Source: Tubiluchus corallicola (taxonomy: Eukaryota; Priapulida; Priapulimorpha; Priapulimorphida; Tubiluchidae). From it: a DNA stretch of 64,000 nt. This document shows positions 58,646 to 64,000 of the stretch, one piece after another (the first letter of the stretch is position 1; each line of letters opens with the position of its first letter). The stretch is from the NCBI GenBank assembly GCA_030141605.1, contig JAQGDQ010000731.1:1-64000 (forward strand), read 5' to 3'. A program made the translations under genes and the position numbers. The notes beneath the pieces were generated by a model that saw only the letters and a list, made by a program, of their open reading frames with translations, was not told the DNA's origin and did not search any database.

Positions 58646-61600
58646 GCATATATTTATGCATGCAGATACTACGCACTTATACTCATGTATGCACACACTC
58701 ACCGCTTCATATGAGTCTGCATGCATGTGATTTATGTGTGTGCGTAAATTTGTGTGTGTGATAATTATAGTAATAAATCGTCATACATATTAATACATTC
58801 AAAACTTCCATGTCATAATTACAGGTGTATTTTTTAACAAAGGATTAGAAAGATCTAAATGTCGTTTATTTATTAAAAAGATGCAGCTTTACAGATTGTG
58901 TGCGGTTATCAATTGATATGCCAATTATGCCGATGATTTTTTATAAACATGTCCCCAATTTCTTCACATTAGAGAAACTTACCCGTCCAGTGTTACACCT
59001 AATTTCACACGTATTTTTAGTGAAATTTCACTTTTTTAATACAAAGCGAGTTTATTGGCAGTTTGTATTATACCTTATTGCTTTCAGATGTTTATTTGGG
59101 GTTTGTTTGCTGTTTTTAAAAAAATTAATGAGTCTGGTAGCAAAGGCACAAAAAATTTTGCACATCAACGCATTAATAATCAATAAGACGCGAACATCCT
59201 ACACAGTGTTCATTGATAAATATTTATCTAACGCAAACCCTGAAGTAGCTTTTGCTGTAACAAACTTAAAGCCTGAATACAAGAGAATGATGCTAGAACC
59301 ATGCAATCGTGTAGCTTCTAAGCGAGAATCGCCCAAAATGGAACCTCCAATTAACTTGTTACCACTCCTCTTGGTGAAAGTGCCCAAACATGTGACCGAC
59401 ATTATCGTGTAGCCCTGTTTTCGTCTTTCCAAAGAACTAAATACATCCGTGTGTCCCACCATGCGCTGCTATAACTTTTTCTTGCAGGCTGCTTGGTTAA
59501 GATTTAAAAATAAATCGAAAGGCGTGTCCAAAAAACACCCTTGTTCAGGAAACCGTGGCCCTCCTGCGAGTTCTAACTGTAACACCCACCGTTAAACGGG
59601 CTACCCAACCATTTCCGACTACCAGCAATACGACCCATTCCTGATCTACAGAAATACAGTTATAAGTTTTGCAAAAAAACGGACAAAAAGGGCCATTTGG
59701 GTGGAGGGGGTGTTCGCTCTAGGGCCCCAATTCGAACAAAGACTTGCGGCTTCAATGAGATGAGGCGACACTAGAGTCAGGTTCTTTCATTTGATACATA
59801 GATAACTGAAAATGGTGCAGCAGTTAGAGCTGTAGCCTCGAGTCTTATATATACATGCATATATATTATATTGTATTCCCCTGCCAGTATTACACTATCC
59901 CCTGCAGTACAATATTAATGCATAATCCAGAAAACAATTAAGCTGAAAGAAAATAAAAATGGACTAATTTATTTAATTTAACAAAAATCTCTTGAAATTC
60001 AGGCTTACATTTCGTAATGTGACGCAAGTTAGTAGCTTACAAATAACGTTTTCTCATTATCTCCTTATACGACCTTGGTAATCCAATCAGTATCACTTGG
60101 TTGAAGACATGACAGAATGAAGTTGATATATTTCTTATGCATTTTTTTGAGATTCATTGAATTTTTAGACTTGATAAAGTAGACTCCCGAAGAGTGAGAT
60201 CAAATTCAACAAATTAAAATCAGAATTGTACTACATTCTTCAATTTCATTAAAATGTCTAGATATTCTTTAACTCTTTACAGGTAAACTCTTCATATTTA
60301 AAAAAAAACTGCAAGTTCAATTATCTGGCTAATAATTGACTCCAGATAGCAGCTGGTTGGACGTTTTTCAGCAAAACTACACTTGCCCTTCAGAATTGGC
60401 CAGGAATAACTTCGTGAAAAATTTTGCAAATGTTTGTTGTATTCTGTTTCAGTAATAGAAACAAAATTGTTGCATTTTACTTCAGTAATGGAGACTAAAT
60501 CACTGCCATGTTTCTTGCATTTTACTTCAGTAGTAAAGACAACATTACTACCATGTTTTCCAATAATATTTTAATCCAGTAAAAAACTTAGGATTGTAAG
60601 TACATCTGGTATGTCTTTCCCTCAAAAAACTAATGTCGCTTTTCCCACAAATAATGTAAATTGCCCAATGAGATTAAATTTAGTGAATTAAAATTTGTCA
60701 TTTTGCTGAATCTTATGCCATTCATGTATTTTATAAGAATTAGTCTACCATGGTTATTACTTACAAAGCCACCAATACGTCCTGGGTGATGTGCACAGAT
60801 GAAAATCCTTTGGTCATAGGAGCTGCAATTACCCCGATCAGTAACTACGAAGTAAGCCTTCTTCAACCGATCTTGTAGTTCGTTTGGTCTGTCTGAAATA
60901 TTCGTATTGGTGTCAGCTACATTTCCCTACTGCTAATGTAGTTCAATTCAATCTGCCTAATAGAGTACGACTAATAAAAGCAGCAAATGTGAAGACAAAA
61001 CAGCTCTCTGTGAATCATAACACCTGGAGGATGACAAATTCTAAAGCACTAACATTAGTTTTCACAAGAAATTTATCTATTTGATTAATTTCAAGTCTTT
61101 GAAAAGTTAAATTATAAGAAACATTGCCCACCACTCCATATATCTGTTCCCCCACCCTACAAGAGTAATTACTCGGTTTAAGTAACTAATTCTGTCAGAT
61201 GTGGGCATTTGAGCAGGTCGAATATATTCGCTGAACACAACAGGCCGATTTAATCGTATAAGAGCAAAGTCATGATGTTCTTCATGCAGTTTGTAAAAGT
61301 GAACCTGCAATAACAAAAACAAATAAAATTTAGAGACACTTGCATGTACTTCAATCTGGCCTGACATGAGATATCAGAAAATATTACTAAATATCAAATC
61401 CAGGCCTAAGTGACTGCATCGAAATTGGGGATGGGGGTGCAAGAACATCCATCATTAAACTGCTGTTTGGTGCCTCGTAAAGAAACCTAAACCCTAGCAC
61501 AACTTAACCTGTGAAACATTATTTGCATTGTTTGTAAGCCCTAGAGTAACTAATTAAATGGGCAGGATTTTCTAGAGGACTAAAAACATAGAAATAACCA

Positions 61601-63540
61601 GAAAATTGTCCCCATGGAAATTCAGCATGACCTGACTGCAGATGTCACTCCAAAGTACAGAAAGCGAAGCCTGTCTCTATATAATGCATTCCCAAACTTG
61701 TGTAGACGTCAACGTCAGAATGAAAACTAGATAGAAACAAAGGGTGTGTTAATTCTAGCCCATGAGAGTCGAGATATATGTAGAAATTAGTTTCTACTTC
61801 CTTCCTACAGAAACGTTTGCTAGATTACAAGGAAAATATTACCATCATGGTACATGTGGTGTTGACAGCCAAAGATACATATCTCAACAAATGACATCAA
61901 GATGTTACTAAACCCTTTATATTATAGTATGTGATGGAAGATAAAACTTACATAGCGTTCATCTCTTGCGTGATTTAAATGGATGCTCCCAAGAAATACC
62001 GTAATGTGTGGCCCTGGTGCTATGTGACTGCAAAATAATTATAACTGCTTGTAAGCAATTGCAAACCTCATATTTTAAATACTTCAACTCAACTACATTT
62101 GCATCTTAGATTTCTCACTCTGAAAAACCATAAGGCCTGAATTGGTACAAGTAATAAACTTAGTAACTGAAAACACCTTGTACAAAAGCGACCACTAGAA
62201 TATTGATTACTGGGGGAAGCAGTATGACGTACACACACTTGTGTACACGTCTCTGGTATTTTTTGTGTGACTTTAATTGCTATTATGCTAATGGTAACCG
62301 AAATAAAAATCTATACAAATGAAAAGACTATATATGAAAAGACTCAAACTGTCTACAGAAATATAACTTATTTTAAGCATCTGCTTGGCAACATTACAGT
62401 GGATACTTACTCTCTAAAAGTGTGAGCTACTGTTAGAACATGTCTGTCATCGATAAGCACTCCTCCAGCAACAACGGGAATACCAGGAAAATCTGGGAAA
62501 GGAGGACGAAGTAACCTGACCTTCAAAAATGCACAATTGTTACTACACACTGAGAGCTTACGGGTTGCATTTCTGCATCAACAAAAGACGTTAGTTAATT
62601 CCTTCCCGACGGGCACATACATTTACCCATTATCTGTGACGGGCAAAAACAGCGCCTTATTAGCTTTCGACTCTCCAAATTCAATAAAATTTGGAAAAGA
62701 AACGACTAACGTACAAGTAACTAATATCAAAACAAAATCAGTTTCTTCCTTTTCTAAATTTAAATAAGTTGTTTTGCAAACTAATGAATAAAAATTTTGC
62801 TTTGCACTTCTGCAGTAACTCGGGATAGAATCGACGTTCATTTGCTCAGGCTATTATTAGGACCCCGAGGTAATTTTTGCGACACCTGGGAGTGTATTCA
62901 CAGAATGTAACGGCAGCTTGTGTTGTTCAGTTTTGTAAGCTGACTTGGTGTTTTTTTTTGCATAATCAACTCACAGCCAATCATTAAAGCTTATCAGCGA
63001 TTGAAATGCCTAGAAACTATAAGTTTATTACCTTATAACTAGTATGCATTTATTTGTGGTATGTTATTACATGAAAAATTGCATGCATTGTATGCGCTTT
63101 TTTTAAATTTAGAAAGATTTCACGATATGATCAGACTAGAATTATAGTTGATTTCGCAGAATGGGACAGTAACCAAATTGTTACTGTTCCATTCTGTACT
63201 TTTCAACTGATAGCTGTCAGACTTCGTCTTTCCACCAGTGAAAAATCTGTGCAAAATCGTGACTTAGTTTTTGTCATAAGAACTTCTCAATGCACTTTTT
63301 AAAATCACAAAGAAAATAGTCCTTTGCACTAGTAACTTCAAGATTGTCATTACTTTAATCCTTAAATTTGATTTTAAAAAATTGTAATACCATTCTAGCA
63401 TTTCATTGAAATGAAGCAAAATAAAAAAAACTGCAAAAAGTTACTTTTTGAACTACAAGAAATTTGAACACAAACCATAAATGGAAATTCTCCTTCTTCA
63501 GCATTTTCTCCACCATGAAGTCTCGGTTCAACCAGCAGCT
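58248..63540 (-). CDS. Chymotrypsin-fold serine protease paralogue, 5' part outside the window
   Basis: Exons in order on the minus strand: 63540-63476, 62520-62411, 62027-61952, 61304 to about 61135, 60892-60765, 58547-58248. Lengths and phases match the plus-strand gene (1,0,2,0,1,0 at exon starts), so the two share ancestry. The triad is present: His in LTVAHTF, Asp in HHDFALI, Ser in GDSGAP. The activation site is EPR|LHGG. Cys42 and Cys58 are both gone (VVAGGVL, VAHTF), as are 122, 136, 191, 201 and 220; only Cys168-Cys182 (GNC, FIC) remains. Trp215 is also missing. The donor of the fourth exon is uncertain: candidate GTs there are all phase 2, whereas the next acceptor is phase 1 unless a second AG four bases on is used. 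The tail ends in a hydrophobic stretch (ISIITILSTSFLMIK) that could be a GPI signal. It may be a working enzyme, a weak one, or an early pseudogene. Confidence 0.75.
58560..58660. repeat. (AT)n microsatellite
   Basis: AT runs with a few GC interruptions, just inside the last intron of the paralogue. Confidence 0.9.
59190..59850. other. Compositionally distinct island in the last intron of the protease paralogue
   Basis: Richer in GC than its flanks, with CGAACAAAGACTTGCGGC, AGGGCCCCAATTCG, GGCGTGTCCAAAAAACACC. Frames are open on both strands at 59160-59460; I do not recognise either product. It may be part of an inserted element. The intron is 2.2 kb, long for the gene. Confidence 0.35.
59851..60764. 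other. Rest of the last paralogue intron
   Basis: Short repeats of TTTTACTTCAGTAATGGAGAC-like units (about 60440-60560, three copies). No exon seen. Confidence 0.4.
60765..60892 (-). CDS. Paralogue exon with Cys168-Cys182
   Basis: Phase 1-0. Encodes NELQDRLKKAYFVV, DRGNC and IFICAHHPGR, aligned with exon 8 of the plus-strand gene. The acceptor is doubled (TTTCAG then ACAG four bases on). Confidence 0.85.
61135..61304 (-). CDS. Paralogue exon: catalytic Asp
   Basis: Phase 0 start after TTATTGCAG. Encodes EEHHDFALIRLNRPV, YIRPAQM and VITLVGWG. The 3' boundary is approximate; an open frame continues to 61107. Confidence 0.75.
61952..62027 (-). CDS. Paralogue exon with FLGS motif
   Basis: Phase 2-0, 76 bp. 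Encodes HIAPGPHITVFLGSI and ARDERY. It aligns with exon 6 of the plus-strand gene. Confidence 0.85.
62411..62520 (-). CDS. Paralogue exon: catalytic His
   Basis: Phase 0-2, 110 bp. Encodes VVAGGVLIDDRHVLTVAHTF. His57 is kept and both cysteines of the neighbouring disulfide are lost. Confidence 0.85.
63476..63540 (-). CDS. Paralogue exon: activation segment
   Basis: Phase 1-0, 65 bp, the same length as exon 4 of the plus-strand gene. Encodes LLVEPRLHGG and GEFPFM. Upstream exons were not found to 64000. Confidence 0.8.
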
Positions 63541-64000
63541 CTGTAACAAGTATTGTTTTCTACTTTAAAAATAATAACAAAAAAGCAAATTTCAACTTTT
63601 TACTATCAGTTTGCTTTGTAAAAAGTCGTTGATTACGTGTCCATGAAGCCATATTAGACGATATTCGTTCCATGTTGCAAGGTTTATAATGTTGTAGTGG
63701 GTGCATAGGTCATTTTTTGGCTTTAATTTAGTTTTCAATTACTGCCACGGTGCTGCCACCTGTTTGTTTATTTAGTTGGTAGTTAGCTTATAACAGTAGT
63801 CACTCTTTTAAAATTGAATCACCTAATGTCCTTCAATACATTTTGGCCTTTCGTGAACTATTAGTAGTAGTTATATGACATTTTACCCGCCTTATTGTTC
63901 TCTCTGCCATTGCTCTATTTCCCTGACTGTGATGAGCATTATGAATGTGAATTTCTTACGAATTTATTGTTGTGACATTGCTGTTCTTAAGGCAACTTGG
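63541..64000. other. Window end, intron or 5' flank of the paralogue
   Basis: No EGF or signal-peptide exon recognised before the window ends. Confidence 0.4.

Noticed and set aside
58900-59412. A 170-residue gene on the plus strand
   Set aside because: No ATG in good context, no domain, and it lies in an intron of the minus-strand protease. It is kept only as part of an unidentified island.

Overview
The window reads as AT-rich nuclear DNA from an invertebrate animal. It has intron-split genes with GT-AG junctions, non-coding DNA full of micro- and minisatellites, decayed non-LTR retrotransposons, a tRNA-derived SINE, short repeats resembling MITEs, and no operons. The lineage cannot be named from this sequence. 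Two gene families dominate: C2H2 zinc-finger proteins (six loci) and chymotrypsin-fold serine proteases (two loci).

Layout. Bases 1-13.7 kb hold a tandem segmental duplication carrying a long poly-zinc-finger gene. Copy 1 (27 intact fingers) has lost about 520 bp of upstream DNA containing the TATA box of copy 2, has a frameshift that truncates it, and is followed by a decaying 3' part. Copy 2 (22 fingers) is intact. Further zinc-finger genes lie at 17.15-18.26 kb (minus, 8 fingers), 23.75-25.22 kb (plus, 14 fingers), 28.41-30.24 kb (minus, 8 fingers plus a 19-unit Thr/Glu/Ser repeat) and 54.58-55.97 kb (plus, 9 fingers). In each, one coding exon holds the protein, and a splice acceptor lies just upstream of the first good ATG in most cases, so a non-coding 5' exon is likely. 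Four loci share the same short N-terminal layout: M-[D/N], then Val-Lys-x-Glu with the lysine at residue 13. This fits a SUMO-acceptor motif.

From 37.2 to 50.4 kb I could assemble a secreted protease gene of nine exons whose phases all agree: signal peptide, two EGF modules, and a trypsin/chymotrypsin domain with a complete His-Asp-Ser triad. The second EGF exon carries an in-frame TAG, but it is phase 1-1 and can be skipped without changing the frame. A paralogue with the same intron phases lies on the minus strand from 58.2 kb to beyond 63.5 kb; its 5' part is outside the window. Both proteases have lost most of the usual disulfides, pair by pair.

The non-coding DNA has its own story. Several minisatellites seem to have grown from functional pieces: a 24-bp array from the start of a duplicated EGF exon, a 46-bp array from a splice donor (with an inverted arm that could fold into a large hairpin), a 68-bp array inside a dispersed element, and a repeat that now encodes the end of the protease. 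A 25-bp array places an acceptor-like sequence against a donor-like one in about 27 units. Two dispersed families (A and B, here 5 and 4 copies) and three LINE fragments are described below. Everything rests on reading the sequence; no searches were run.
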